The notes beneath the pieces are model-generated. The model did no database searches. It saw only the letters and a program-made list of their open reading frames with translations, and had not been told where the DNA came from. The translations under genes were made by a program, and so were the position numbers. A stretch of 64,000 bases of DNA from Actinobacteria bacterium HGW-Actinobacteria-4 (lineage in GTDB: Bacteria > Actinomycetota > Actinomycetes > Actinomycetales > Demequinaceae): contig PHEW01000004.1 in assembly GCA_002841315.1 (NCBI GenBank), positions 223,964-287,963 on the forward strand. Reading direction: 5' to 3'. Below are positions 54,432-64,000 of this stretch, piece by piece (the stretch's first letter is position 1; each line of letters starts with the position of its first letter).

Positions 54432-55645
54432 TTGCCTGTCGCCGTGGGCCTGGGATAGAAGGCGCGGTACTTGCGCCAGTAGTTAGCCGTGAGCGCCAGC
54501 ACGGTCGCGATGCGCCGGGGAGAACGGTCCCCCGGGGCCAAGAGCGGGCGCGCTACCGACCTGCGCGCAGCCGCCATCACGCGCTTGCGGAGCGCCCTGT
54601 CCAGCAGGTAGCGCCGCAGCAGCGCGATCGGCACCACCGAGTACAGCACCTGGGCCATGACGCGCATGGGTTCTATGTCACGCGAATCGAGGTCCGCCTC
54701 CACAAACCGCGCCACATTGGCACCAGCAGCGGTGACGTAGTAGTTGTTGCGGCCGATGCGCGGATTGACTTCAAAGAACACGTGGCGGCCGGTGCGCTCA
54801 TCACGCTTGTAGTCGGCATTCGCGAAGCCCCGGTAGTCCACCCGCTCAAGGTAGGCGGCCATGGCATCCATGGCATCGGCGTAGGGCTCAGTCAGGATGG
54901 CAGCTGGGATTCCCAGCGTGCCGGGCGTGTGCTCCTCCAGCAGCACCCGGCCGGTGCACATGAGGGTCACCACGCCGCGACTATCCCGGTACGCCGTGAG
55001 CGAGCGCATCTGGGTCTCGTCGCCTGGAATGAACTCCTGCAGCAGAAACGTGCCGCGGTAGCCGGCGCCGCGCAGTGCGCCCAGCAAGGTGTCCACCTGA
55101 TCGCGGCTGTCGAGGTGGTGAATCTTGCGCTTGCCCGGGAAGTCCACGTAGTAGTACTCCGCGCTTGAACTGGGCTTGCCAATCACGGGATAGGTGAGGC
55201 TCGCAAGTAGCGCGTCATCGTGCTCGGGCTTGGCCACCGCGACATCCACGGCGACCTGGCGCGGCACCGGGATGCCAAGCGCGTCGCAGTCCTCGTGAAA
55301 GGCGCTCTTGGATGAAACGCGCGCGAACGCCGCTGCAGAGCACATAGGAATCTCGTAGAACTCCTCGAGCACGCCCCGGGCGTTGATAATGGCCTCAACG
55401 TACCAGTCCGCGTTGCTGAGCAAGACCAACCGCTGCCCTGCCTTGTCCCGAGCGACCTCAAGCAGCGCAGCCACCAGGGCGTCGGCGGTGTCAACATCGG
55501 CCACCCGCACCTCGGCGAGCTTGGTGTGGGCAAACACGCGCGTATGCACCTTCGCCACCACCACACCGCGCACCCCGGAGTACTCGTAGAAGGCGCGGAT
55601 GAGCGCGTAGGCACCGATGTCGCCGCCTACCACCACGGGAATCAT
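54428..55645 (-). CDS. ATP-grasp carboxylate-amine ligase
   Basis: 405 residues. The ATP-grasp core shows the YPVIGKPSSSAEYYYVD lysine loop, the FLLQEFIPGDETQM hinge and the metal site FFEVNPRIGRNNYYV. It resembles actinobacterial carboxylate-amine ligases; length and order are compatible with Aslfm-type D-aspartate ligases that add a D-amino acid to peptidoglycan cross-bridges, but that identity is inference. The C-terminus has basic, membrane-facing segments. Confidence 0.8.
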   Translation of the reverse strand: MIPVVVGGDIGAYALIRAFYEYSGVRGVVVAKVHTRVFAHTKLAEVRVADVDTADALVAALLEVARDKAGQRLVLLSNADWYVEAIINARGVLEEFYEIPMCSAAAFARVSSKSAFHEDCDALGIPVPRQVAVDVAVAKPEHDDALLASLTYPVIGKPSSSAEYYYVDFPGKRKIHHLDSRDQVDTLLGALRGAGYRGTFLLQEFIPGDETQMRSLTAYRDSRGVVTLMCTGRVLLEEHTPGTLGIPAAILTEPYADAMDAMAAYLERVDYRGFANADYKRDERTGRHVFFEVNPRIGRNNYYVTAAGANVARFVEADLDSRDIEPMRVMAQVLYSVVPIALLRRYLLDRALRKRVMAAARRSVARPLLAPGDRSPRRIATVLALTANYWRKYRAFYPRPTATGN

Positions 55646-55651
55646 GAGGAG

Positions 55652-57085
55652 CTAGGCCTGCACCTCGCTGCGGTCCTCAGACCACAACGTGTGGAAGGAA
55701 CCTTCAGCGTCGATGCGCTTGTAAGTGTGAGCACCAAAGAAGTCCCGCTGGCCCTGAATTAAGGCCGCAGGTAGGCGCGGCGAACGCAAGGCGTCGTAGT
55801 ACGACAGCGACGATCCAAAGGCGGGCACCGGGATGCCAGCGAGTGCCGCCTGCGCGACCACGCGACGCCACGCGGCGGTGCCGTCGCCAACCTCCTTGGC
55901 GAAGTACGGGTCAACCAACAGTGACACCAGGTTGGCGTCACGGCCGTAGGCCTCAGAGATGCGGTTGAGGAAGCGGGCGCGAATGATGCAGCCGCCGCGC
56001 CAGATCCTGGCCATGGCGCCACGGTCGATTCCCCACCCAAACTCTTCTGAGGCCGCCTGAATCTGGTCGAATCCCTGCGCGTACGCCACCACCTTGGACG
56101 CATACAGCGCCTGGCGGACATCCTCGATGAACGCGTCGCGGTCTGCGATGGCGAATTCTTCAGCGTTGCCCTGCAGGACCTTCTGCGCGGCCACGCGCTG
56201 GTCGCCGTGGGAGGAGATGGCGCGTGCGAACGTCGCCTCCGCGATGCCCGTGATGGGGATACCCAAGTCGAGGGCGGAGATCACGGTCCAGCGCCCCGTG
56301 CCCTTCTGACCGGCCTGGTCCACAATGACGTCCACCAGCGGCCTGCCGGTCTTGGCGTCTACCTGGCGCAGCACCTCGGCAGTGATCTCAATGAGGAACG
56401 ATTCGAGGTCGCCCTTGTTCCATTCCGCAAAGATGTCGCCAATCTCTGCCGGGGTGAGGTCCAGACCCGCGCGGAGTAAGTGATAGGCCTCGCCAATGAG
56501 CTGCATGTCCGCGTACTCGATGCCGTTGTGGACCATCTTGACAAAGTGGCCAGCACCATCAGGGCCCACGTGCACGCAGCACGGCTCGCCGTCCACCTTG
56601 GCGGAGATCTTCTCAAGGATGGGGCCGAGCGTCTTGTAGGACTCGGCAGGGCCGCCGGGCATGATGGACGGGCCTAGGAGCGCGCCTTCTTCGCCACCGG
56701 ACACGCCGGAGCCCACAAAGTGGAGCCCCTGGGCCGCCAGTGCAGCCTCGCGGCGGCGGGTGTCTTCGTAGTGGGCGTTGCCAGCGTCCACGATGATGTC
56801 GCCCTTGTCGAGCAACGGGATCAGCGCGTCGATGACGGCATCAGTGGGGCCGCCTGCCATGACCATGACCACCACGGTGCGCGGGACCGACAGCGCGCCC
56901 ACAAAGTCTTCGAGGCTTTCGCAGCCAATGAAATCGCCCTCATCGCCATGCTCCTCGATGAGCGACGTCATGCGCTCCACGGAGCGGTTGTGGACGGCTA
57001 CGGTGAAGCCATTGCGGGCAAAGTTGCGGGCCAAGTTGCGGCCCATGACCGCGAGTCCGGTGACACCAATGTGTGCGAGGGGCAT
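55652..57085 (-). CDS. gnd: 6-phosphogluconate dehydrogenase (decarboxylating)
   Basis: 477 residues. Rossmann motif GLAVMGRNLARN, substrate motif SGVSGGEEGALLGPS, catalytic KMVHNGIEYADMQLIGE, signature DQAGQKGTGRWT and the C-terminal QRDFFGAHTYKR. Oxidises 6-phosphogluconate to ribulose 5-phosphate, giving NADPH. It lies 6 bp after the ATP-grasp gene on the minus strand (gnd is upstream). Confidence 0.97.
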   Translation of the reverse strand: MPLAHIGVTGLAVMGRNLARNFARNGFTVAVHNRSVERMTSLIEEHGDEGDFIGCESLEDFVGALSVPRTVVVMVMAGGPTDAVIDALIPLLDKGDIIVDAGNAHYEDTRRREAALAAQGLHFVGSGVSGGEEGALLGPSIMPGGPAESYKTLGPILEKISAKVDGEPCCVHVGPDGAGHFVKMVHNGIEYADMQLIGEAYHLLRAGLDLTPAEIGDIFAEWNKGDLESFLIEITAEVLRQVDAKTGRPLVDVIVDQAGQKGTGRWTVISALDLGIPITGIAEATFARAISSHGDQRVAAQKVLQGNAEEFAIADRDAFIEDVRQALYASKVVAYAQGFDQIQAASEEFGWGIDRGAMARIWRGGCIIRARFLNRISEAYGRDANLVSLLVDPYFAKEVGDGTAAWRRVVAQAALAGIPVPAFGSSLSYYDALRSPRLPAALIQGQRDFFGAHTYKRIDAEGSFHTLWSEDRSEVQA

Positions 57086-57185
57086 GTCTGTTCCTTACGG
57101 GGATTTTGGGTACCGCAATAGCCTAGAGGGTAGGCGACCGCGTGGCGTACCTGGAAGGCGGCGTGGCCCGGCATACCCTCAAGCC

Positions 57186-57746
57186 ATGGGCCGTGACACT
57201 CACGATGCGCCGCCAGCCTTTGCTGAGGCACTGGTGTCCCTGCGGCACGCCAAGGTGCGCGGCGACGTCGCGCTGGTGGAGACCCCCGCACCGTCACGGA
57301 TAGCCCCCTACGCCGTGGCCATTAACGGCGAGGTCAATGCGCCGGATGCGGAGAGCTCCGGCCGTTTCGTCGTGCTTCACGATCCCGCTGGCCAAGAAGC
57401 GTGGGACGGCACGTTCCGGGTAGTCGCACTCGTCAAAGCCGTGGTTGAAGCCGAGGTTGGTACCGACGACATGTGGGCCGATGTCGCATGGTCGTGGCTC
57501 GCAGACGCCCTGGAAGGCGTGCCACACCACGCGCGCGGGGGTACGGTTACCAAGGTAGTGTCGCGATCGTTCGGCGAACTGGCCGACCGTCCGCTCGAGG
57601 TCAACGTGGAACTTCGCGTCTCGTGGACTCCCGACACCACCGACCTTGCACCGCACATCGAGGCGTGGGGTGAACTGCTTGCCGCGTGCGCAGGCGTGCC
57701 ACCCGTCCCCGAGGGTGTTCGCCTCTTACATGGAAGGACCGCGTGA
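57186..57746 (+). CDS. DUF3000 family protein
   Basis: 186 residues, starting MGRDTHDAPPAF. An actinobacterial family of unknown function, usually directly upstream of an RNase D gene, as here (GTGA overlap). Mixed alpha/beta, no signal. The longer frame from 56778 overlaps gnd on the other strand and is not used. Confidence 0.9.
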   Translation: MGRDTHDAPPAFAEALVSLRHAKVRGDVALVETPAPSRIAPYAVAINGEVNAPDAESSGRFVVLHDPAGQEAWDGTFRVVALVKAVVEAEVGTDDMWADVAWSWLADALEGVPHHARGGTVTKVVSRSFGELADRPLEVNVELRVSWTPDTTDLAPHIEAWGELLAACAGVPPVPEGVRLLHGRTA

Positions 57747-59053
57747 CCGATCTCAACCAGGACCCACCGTTGACTGCTGCCGCGGCGGATGCTGATGCTC
57801 CCGCAGAAGTCGAGACCACACCGTTGGTCGCGCCTGCCGGCGGCGTTCCCCCCATCATCGACACCCCTGAGGCCCTAGCACGCGCCATCGACCAGTTTGC
57901 CGCCGGCACCGGGCCGGTGGCCGCCGATGCCGAACGTGCCTCCGGCTTTCGCTACGGCCAAGCGACGTACCTGGTGCAGTTCAAGCGCCGCGGCGCGGGC
58001 CTCATCCTGATCGACACCGCCGCGCTTCCAGACCTGTCCGCGTTCAGCGCCGCCTTGGGCGACGTGGAGTGGGTGTTTCACGCTGCGAGCCAGGACCTCC
58101 CCGGCATGCATGACCTGGGGATGTACCCAGCATCGATCTTCGACACGGAACTTGGCGCGCGGCTACTCGGGTGGCCCAAAGTGGGCTTAGCCGCAGTGGT
58201 GGAGCGCGAGTTAGGCCTCACCCTCGCGAAGGAGCACTCCGCGCAAGACTGGTCCACCCGCCCCCTGCCGCCTTCGTGGCTCACCTATGCGGCGCTCGAC
58301 GTCGAGGTGCTTCTCGAGCTCCGCGACGCCATGTACGCCCACCTTGAGGCCGCAGGCAAGCTTGAGTGGGCCAAGCAAGAGTTCGAGGCCGTGCGTCTGG
58401 CCCCCCCGGCGGAACCGCGCGAGGATCCGTGGCGGCGAACCAACGGATCTCACGCGGTGAGAGACCAACGAGGCCTGGCCATCGTCAGGAGCCTGTGGGA
58501 AGCGCGCGATCAGGAAGCCCGCAAGCGCGACACCTCCCCAGGGCGCGTGCTCAGGGACGCCGCCATCGTGGCCGCAGCGCTAGCCAAGCCCACGTCCGTG
58601 GACGAGCTGCTGGCGCTACGCGAGTGGCAATCGAAGGGCAACAAGCGTCGCGTCCCCCAGTGGTACCCCGCCATTGCCGAGGCGATGCAACTTCCGGACA
58701 AGGCCCTGCCGTCCAAGCGCGGCCCTCGGATCGACGGACCGCCTCAGCCGCGCATGTGGGCCGACAAACGCCCCGACGCACACGCGAGGCTCACCCATGC
58801 GCGTGAAGGGATGGGCGAACTCAGCGAGGAGCTCGACATCCCCGCAGAGAACGTCTTGCAGCCGGATGCCTTGAGGCGCCTGTGCTGGGACTACGACGGC
58901 GGTGGCGAGCCTTCGATCCGCTCGTTCCTTGCGGAGCGCGGCGCGCGCCCGTGGCAGATCGACGTGACAACGCCCATGTTGCTCGCAGCGTTCGAGGCAG
59001 CGACGGAAGAGATCCTTGCGCAAGATGCGAAGGCAACCGACCCGTCCGCGTAG
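57743..59053 (+). CDS. rnd: Ribonuclease D-like 3'-5' exonuclease
   Basis: 436 residues from GTG at 57743 with GAAGGA upstream, overlapping the DUF3000 stop by GTGA. DEDD exonuclease motifs are seen in ADAERASGF (D-x-E), FHAASQDLPGM and TYAALDVEVLLELRD (Y-x3-D). HRDC domains occupy the middle and C-terminus (ALREWQSKGNKR and downstream). Should trim RNA 3' ends, especially tRNA precursors. Confidence 0.93.
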   Translation: MTDLNQDPPLTAAAADADAPAEVETTPLVAPAGGVPPIIDTPEALARAIDQFAAGTGPVAADAERASGFRYGQATYLVQFKRRGAGLILIDTAALPDLSAFSAALGDVEWVFHAASQDLPGMHDLGMYPASIFDTELGARLLGWPKVGLAAVVERELGLTLAKEHSAQDWSTRPLPPSWLTYAALDVEVLLELRDAMYAHLEAAGKLEWAKQEFEAVRLAPPAEPREDPWRRTNGSHAVRDQRGLAIVRSLWEARDQEARKRDTSPGRVLRDAAIVAAALAKPTSVDELLALREWQSKGNKRRVPQWYPAIAEAMQLPDKALPSKRGPRIDGPPQPRMWADKRPDAHARLTHAREGMGELSEELDIPAENVLQPDALRRLCWDYDGGGEPSIRSFLAERGARPWQIDVTTPMLLAAFEAATEEILAQDAKATDPSA

Positions 59054-59056
59054 CCA

Positions 59057-60934
59057 TTAGTCCTTGAGTGCACGCTGACCCTTGAGCACGCCGATGGCGA
59101 CGCTCGAAATCGCTCCAGCGTCAAGGCCCACCGCTTCGACAATCTGCGCGCGAGACGCGTGGTCCAGGAACTCAAGCGGAATGCCGTGGTGGTGCCAGGT
59201 GGCAGTGTTCCCCAAGGTGCGGGCAGCATCGGCCCATTCCTCGCCTATGCCGGCATCGCGCAGCCCGTCCTCGACCGTGACCACCAGCGCGGCGTTGCCC
59301 ACCACATCGAGGAGCCCTTCGGGGACGGGGTGCACCCACGTGGCGCTCGCCGCTACCACGCTCACGCCTTCGGCGGCAATCTTTCCCGCCACCTCAACGG
59401 CGGTCGATGCCATGGCACCCAGGCCGAACACCACCGCCTGCGGGGCGGTTCCGTGTTCGGCGACGATGTCGACGCCACCCACGGTCCGTAGAGCCGGAAT
59501 GGGGTCGCCCACCGGACCTTTGGGGTAGCGCACCACGGTGGGTGCGTCATCAACGTCGAGCGCCTCCCTGAAGGCTTGGCGAAGCGTGGGTTCGTCGCGC
59601 GGCGCAGCCAGGCGCAAGGTGGGGACGTGACGCAACAGTGCCATGTCCCACATTCCGTTGTGGCTGGCACCGTCGTCTCCCGTGATGCCCGCACGGTCAA
59701 GCATGAACGTCACGCCCGCCTTGTGGAGGGCGACGTCCATGAGCAGCTGATCGAACGCCCTATTGAGGAACGTCGCGTACACGGCGAACACCGGGTGAAG
59801 GCCAGCAAAGGCGAGTCCGGCTGCCGACGTTACCGCGTGCTGTTCGGCGATGCCCACATCGATGGTCCGCTCCGGGAAGGCATCGGCAAACGGCTGAAGC
59901 CCCACCGGTTGTTGCATGGCTGCCGTTAGCGCGACCACGTCTTCGCGCTCGTGGCCTACCTTGACGATCTCGTCGGCAAACACGGACGTCCACCCAAAGC
60001 GCGACGGCTTGACCGGAAGCCCTGTTTCGGGGTGGATCTTGCCCACTGCGTGGAAACGATCGGCCTCATCGGTCTCAGCGGGCGTGTAGCCGCGGCCCTT
60101 CTCCGTGAGCACGTGAACGAGTACCGGCCCGCCGAAGTCACGGGCGTGCTGTAGCGCCCACTCGAGCTGCGCAATGTCGTGGCCGTGGATAGGTCCCACG
60201 TATTTGATCCCAAGGTCCTCAAACATCCCCTGCGGCCTGATGAGGTCCTTCACCCCGCGCTTGGCACGCAGCACCCCGGTATAGGTGAAGTGGCGCAGCC
60301 TCCCTCGACCCTCGAAGTTTCGCTTGCCCCAACCCAAGAACTGCTCGTAGCGACGGTCCGTGCGGATTCCGTCGAGCTTGCGCGCCAGTCCACCGATGGT
60401 GGGCGCATAGGACCGGCCGTTGTCGTTGACCACAATCACCACGCGGTCATGACACGCCGAAAGCGAGTTCAGCGCCTCCCAGGCCATGCCACCCGTCAAA
60501 GCGCCGTCGCCAATCACCGCGACCGTGGTGCGGTCGGTCTCGCCGCGCAACGTGTGGCCTCGCGCAATGCCTGCTGCCCAGGACAGCGATGTGGACGCAT
60601 GCGAGTTCTCCACGACGTCGTGCACGCTCTCCGCACGCGACGGGTAACCAGACACCCCGCCGCGCGAGCGCAACGCAGCAAAGTCACGCCTGCCGGTCAA
60701 CAGCTTGTGCACATACGACTGATGCCCCGTGTCGAACACAATGGGGTCATGAGGCGAGTCAAAGATGCGGTGCATGGCGATGGTGAGTTCAACCACTCCC
60801 AGGTTGGGGCCCAGGTGGCCGCCCGTCTGAGACACCGATCGCACCAGGTATTCGCGGATGTCAGCGGCCAGTTCGGTGAGTTCAGCGTGCGTCAAACCGT
60901 CAAGGTCACGCGGTGACTCAATGCGCTCCAGCAC
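59057..60934 (-). CDS. dxs: 1-deoxy-D-xylulose-5-phosphate synthase
   Basis: 625 residues, first committed enzyme of the MEP isoprenoid pathway (pyruvate plus glyceraldehyde 3-phosphate). TPP motif GDGALTGGMAWEALN, transketolase-like HGHDIAQLEWAL and VYATFLNRAFDQLLMDV. The start at GTG 60934 has AAGGAGG at 7 bases; an in-frame GTG two codons upstream is too close to it, and a start near 61174 would enter acnA. Convergent with rnd. Confidence 0.96.
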   Translation of the reverse strand: MLERIESPRDLDGLTHAELTELAADIREYLVRSVSQTGGHLGPNLGVVELTIAMHRIFDSPHDPIVFDTGHQSYVHKLLTGRRDFAALRSRGGVSGYPSRAESVHDVVENSHASTSLSWAAGIARGHTLRGETDRTTVAVIGDGALTGGMAWEALNSLSACHDRVVIVVNDNGRSYAPTIGGLARKLDGIRTDRRYEQFLGWGKRNFEGRGRLRHFTYTGVLRAKRGVKDLIRPQGMFEDLGIKYVGPIHGHDIAQLEWALQHARDFGGPVLVHVLTEKGRGYTPAETDEADRFHAVGKIHPETGLPVKPSRFGWTSVFADEIVKVGHEREDVVALTAAMQQPVGLQPFADAFPERTIDVGIAEQHAVTSAAGLAFAGLHPVFAVYATFLNRAFDQLLMDVALHKAGVTFMLDRAGITGDDGASHNGMWDMALLRHVPTLRLAAPRDEPTLRQAFREALDVDDAPTVVRYPKGPVGDPIPALRTVGGVDIVAEHGTAPQAVVFGLGAMASTAVEVAGKIAAEGVSVVAASATWVHPVPEGLLDVVGNAALVVTVEDGLRDAGIGEEWADAARTLGNTATWHHHGIPLEFLDHASRAQIVEAVGLDAGAISSVAIGVLKGQRALKD

Positions 60935-61013
60935 GCTCACTCCTCCTTCTGGCTTCCACCACTGTACGGTCCTCGCAGGCCAAAGCCCTTGCACGCATTG
61001 GCGATTGTGTGTC

Positions 61014-63848
61014 TTAAGCGGTGACCAGCGAGCGCAACACGTACTGAAGGATGCCGCCGTTGCGGAAGTACTCCGCCTCACCGGGAGTGTCGATGCGCAC
61101 CCGCGCCTCGAAGGTGACGGTGGAGCCGTCAGTCTTGAGCGCGACCACGGGAAGCGTCGCGGGGTGTGCGCCATCGCTGAACGAGCTCACGCCAACGATG
61201 CTGAAGGTCTCGGTACCGTCGAGGCCCAGGCTCGCTGCGGACTCGCCCTGCGGGAACTGCAGAGGCAACACGCCCATTCCGATCAGGTTGGAGCGGTGAA
61301 TGCGCTCAAAACTCTCCGTGATGACCGCTCGGACACCCAGCAGGCTGGTGCCCTTGGCGGCCCAGTCGCGCGATGATCCGCTGCCGTACTCCTTGCCCGC
61401 AAGCACCACGAGCGGCACCCCGGCCGCCTGGTAGTCCTGAGCGGCATCGTAGATCGTGTCCTGCTTGCCCGTGAGGTGGTTGAGAGTGAAACCACCCTCG
61501 ACGCCGGCGCCGTTGTTCTCGGCGGCGAGCAGCAGGTTGCGCAGCCGAATGTTGGCGAAGGTGCCACGGATCATCACCTCGTGATTGCCGCGTCGCGACC
61601 CGTACGAGTTGTAGTCGCGGCGCTCCACGCCGTGATCGGCTAGATAGCGACCGGCGGGGCTGTCGGCCTTGATGGCACCGGCGGGAGAAATGTGATCAGT
61701 CGTCACCGAGTCGCCCAGCAAGGCAAGCACCCGCGCGCCCTCAATGTCCTCAACCCGTGCGGGCTGCATGGTCATGCCATCGAAGTACGGGGGCTTGCGC
61801 ACGTAGGTGGAATCGGCATCCCACTCAAACACCTGCGAGTCCGGCGTTGGTAGCGACTGCCAGCGCTCGTCCCCCGCAAACACGTCGGCATAGTCGTCGG
61901 TAAACATCTGCTGGTTGATCGAGGAGAGCACAATCGACTCCACCTCGGCGGAGTCAGGCCAGATGTCGCGCAAGAAGACGTCCTTGCCGTCTTGATCCTG
62001 GCCCAGCGGCTCGGTCTCGAAGTCAACGTTCATGGTGCCGGCAAGTGCGTAGGCGATCACGAGCGGAGGGGACGCAAGGTAGTTCATCTTGACGTCCGGG
62101 TTGATGCGGCCCTCGAAGTTGCGGTTGCCAGAGAGCACCGACACTACGGAAAGATCATGCTCGTTCACCGCGTCGCTCACGGCCTGCGGGAGCGGCCCCG
62201 AGTTACCAATACACGTGGTGCAGCCGTAACCCACCAGGTGATACCCAAGCGCCTCCAGGTCAGGCCACAGGTTGGCCTGCTCGTAGTAGTTGGTCACCAC
62301 CTGGGACCCTGGCGCCATCGACGTCTTGACCCATGGCCTGACCTTCAGGCCCTTACGGTTCGCGTTGCGCGCCAGCAGTGCGGCGGCAAGCATCACTGAC
62401 GGGTTCGAGGTGTTAGTGCAAGACGTAATCGAGGCGATCACCACGGCGCCGTGATCCAGTTCCGTGACCGTGCCATCCTCAAGCGTGACCTGGACCCGCT
62501 TGGAAGGGACGCCGCGTGGCCCAGCCAAGTCAGCATCGGCCGGCTTGTCGCTGTCATCCGTTTCCACGCTTGACGCCACGGGGTCCGATGCCGGGAAGGT
62601 CTCTTCAACCGCCTCATCGAGACCAGTGGTGACCTGGTCCTCATGGTTCGCGTAGTCCATGATGGCCCCAGCGTAGGCGCGCTTGGCGTCGGTGAGGGCA
62701 ATCCGGTCCTGAGGGCGCTTGGGACCGGCGATCGAGGGAACCACCGTCGACAAGTCCAGCTCGAGGTATTCCGAGAACGCGGGCTCGACGTAGTCGCTCG
62801 CGGTGGGGTCATGCCACATTCCCTGCGCCTTGCAGTACGCCTCGACAAGCGCGACCTGCTCCTCGGAACGGCCGGTGAGGCGCAAGTAGTCAATCGTGAC
62901 CTGGTCAATGGGGAACATCGCCGCGGTGGAGCCGAACTCGGGCGACATGTTGCCGATGGTCGCTCTATTGGCCAGCGGAACCGCGCCCACACCCTCGCCG
63001 TAGAACTCCACAAACTTGCCAACCACGCCGTGCTGGCGCAGCATCTCGGTGATGGTCAGCACCACGTCGGTGGCGGTCGCTACCGGCGGGATCTGGCCGG
63101 TCAGCTTGAAGCCCAGCACCTTAGGAATGAGCATCGATACGGGCTGGCCGAGCATCGCAGCCTCCGCCTCGATGCCTCCCACGCCCCAGCCCAGCACGCC
63201 AAGCCCATTGATCATGGTGGTGTGGGAGTCGGTGCCTACGCACGAGTCCGGGTAAGCCTGCAGGATGCCCTCAACCTCACGTGCCATCACGCCGCGGGCC
63301 AGGTACTCGAGGTTGACCTGGTGAACGATTCCGGTACCTGGCGGCACCACCTTGAAGTTGTCGAACGCCGTCTGACCCCAACGCAAGAACTGGTAACGCT
63401 CGCGGTTACGTTCGTACTCCAGGTCGGTATTGAGCTTGAGCGCATCGGACCGGCCAAAGACGTCAATAACTACCGAGTGGTCGATCACCATCTCGGCGGG
63501 CGCGAGCGGGTTGATGCTCGCGGGGTCTCCGCCGAGCTCCGCGACGGCCTCACGCATAGTCGCGAGGTCAACGACACACGGCACGCCGGTGAAGTCCTGC
63601 ATGACCACACGCGCAGGCGTGAACTGGATCTCCGTGTCGGGCTCCGCCTGAGGGTCCCAATTCGCTAGCGCCTGGACGTGAGCGGCCGTGATGTTCGCGC
63701 CATCTTCCGTGCGCAACAGCGCCTCAGCGAGAACCTTGAGCGAGAACGGGAGTCGATTGAGACCCGGCACGGCGTCCAGCCGGAAGATCTCGTATGCCTT
63801 GCCTCCAACGTCGAGGTTGGCGCGTGCTCCCAGGGTGTTCTCGCTCAT
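61014..63848 (-). CDS. acnA: Aconitate hydratase A
   Basis: 944 residues, TCA cycle [4Fe-4S] enzyme of the IRP1/AcnA type. Iron-sulfur cysteines are in [11 protein letters not shown] and [13 protein letters not shown] low-complexity acidic insertion around [12 protein letters not shown] is usual in actinobacterial AcnA. C-terminal swivel domain contains [13 protein letters not shown]. The start at 63848 has GGAGGA upstream; ATG at 63878 is longer by 10 residues. Confidence 0.96.
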   Translation of the reverse strand: MSENTLGARANLDVGGKAYEIFRLDAVPGLNRLPFSLKVLAEALLRTEDGANITAAHVQALANWDPQAEPDTEIQFTPARVVMQDFTGVPCVVDLATMREAVAELGGDPASINPLAPAEMVIDHSVVIDVFGRSDALKLNTDLEYERNRERYQFLRWGQTAFDNFKVVPPGTGIVHQVNLEYLARGVMAREVEGILQAYPDSCVGTDSHTTMINGLGVLGWGVGGIEAEAAMLGQPVSMLIPKVLGFKLTGQIPPVATATDVVLTITEMLRQHGVVGKFVEFYGEGVGAVPLANRATIGNMSPEFGSTAAMFPIDQVTIDYLRLTGRSEEQVALVEAYCKAQGMWHDPTASDYVEPAFSEYLELDLSTVVPSIAGPKRPQDRIALTDAKRAYAGAIMDYANHEDQVTTGLDEAVEETFPASDPVASSVETDDSDKPADADLAGPRGVPSKRVQVTLEDGTVTELDHGAVVIASITSCTNTSNPSVMLAAALLARNANRKGLKVRPWVKTSMAPGSQVVTNYYEQANLWPDLEALGYHLVGYGCTTCIGNSGPLPQAVSDAVNEHDLSVVSVLSGNRNFEGRINPDVKMNYLASPPLVIAYALAGTMNVDFETEPLGQDQDGKDVFLRDIWPDSAEVESIVLSSINQQMFTDDYADVFAGDERWQSLPTPDSQVFEWDADSTYVRKPPYFDGMTMQPARVEDIEGARVLALLGDSVTTDHISPAGAIKADSPAGRYLADHGVERRDYNSYGSRRGNHEVMIRGTFANIRLRNLLLAAENNGAGVEGGFTLNHLTGKQDTIYDAAQDYQAAGVPLVVLAGKEYGSGSSRDWAAKGTSLLGVRAVITESFERIHRSNLIGMGVLPLQFPQGESAASLGLDGTETFSIVGVSSFSDGAHPATLPVVALKTDGSTVTFEARVRIDTPGEAEYFRNGGILQYVLRSLVTA

Positions 63849-63922
63849 TAAGTCCTCCGCTTGTAGTCCGGACTCCATCCTAACGGGAGGGACGCGGGGC
63901 CACTCCCGGGCTCCGCATAGGG

Positions 63923-64000
63923 CTAGCGGCGGTCAAAGCTCGCGACTACCTCGACGTGGTGAGTCATGGGGAACAGGTCCCACGCGGTGGCGCTGGTCAG
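63923..64000 (-). CDS. RNA methyltransferase (TrmA/RumA-type), C-terminal end only
   Basis: The last 25 codons read [19 protein letters not shown] and then a stop at 63923, the characteristic end of TRAM-domain class I SAM-dependent uracil methyltransferases. The rest lies beyond the window edge. The gene runs on the same strand as acnA, 74 bp upstream of it. Confidence 0.85.
   Translation of the reverse strand: MTSATAWDLFPMTHHVEVVASFDRR

Overview
The window is high-GC DNA from an actinobacterium, most likely a member of the Micrococcales. The evidence is the set of conserved actinobacterial gene orders: yebC-ruvC-ruvA-ruvB-secD-secF-rel; thrS-HIT-PI-phosphate synthase-acyltransferase-PimA-pdxS-Nudix-pdxT; DUF3000-RNase D-dxs-acnA; and a mycobacterial-type LexA box. 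Cellulomonas- or Demequina-like relatives are an inference only.

Layout. 1-16 kb is housekeeping: the end of an MMPL transporter, a non-coding stretch with odd repeats, aspS/hisS, a secreted cyclophilin, a DUF349 protein, the stringent-response gene rel, secDF, and ruvCAB with an SOS box. 16-33.7 kb is an accessory region built around a secreted polymorphic toxin. A DNRLRE wall-type protein and a 2865-residue Rhs/YD-repeat protein are translationally coupled (ATGA), like a WapA protein split in two. The Rhs protein ends in a tip that looks like the Ntox44 nuclease family. Downstream lie an immunity-like lipoprotein, a hybrid IS3 remnant, two orphan pieces of the Rhs gene, three more lipoproteins that appear related to the first, and a block bounded by 116-bp direct repeats. 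33.7-43.3 kb returns to housekeeping: vitamin B6 synthesis, phosphatidylinositol mannoside synthesis, thrS, and pABA synthesis (pabB/pabC).

43.4-47.1 kb is a tRNA cluster (Gly, Cys, Val). The last 55 bp of tRNA-Val, including CCA, recur exactly 3.5 kb downstream, which brackets a small island with no visible integrase. The island carries one unknown gene, one small hypothetical gene and one TIGR02391/Ymh-family gene, plus decayed DNA. 47.2-64 kb holds TreY/TreZ trehalose synthesis, PPK2, ZapE, a RibD-like reductase, an ATP-grasp ligase, 6-phosphogluconate dehydrogenase, DUF3000, RNase D, dxs, aconitase and the end of an RNA methyltransferase gene.

The most interesting part is 16.7-33.7 kb. 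I read it as an evolving toxin-immunity locus: one intact secreted Rhs toxin, displaced Rhs fragments whose stop codons overlap or sit next to downstream start codons, and a family of divergent lipoproteins sharing two cysteines that probably act as immunity proteins. All functional statements are from reading the sequence only; no database search was run.
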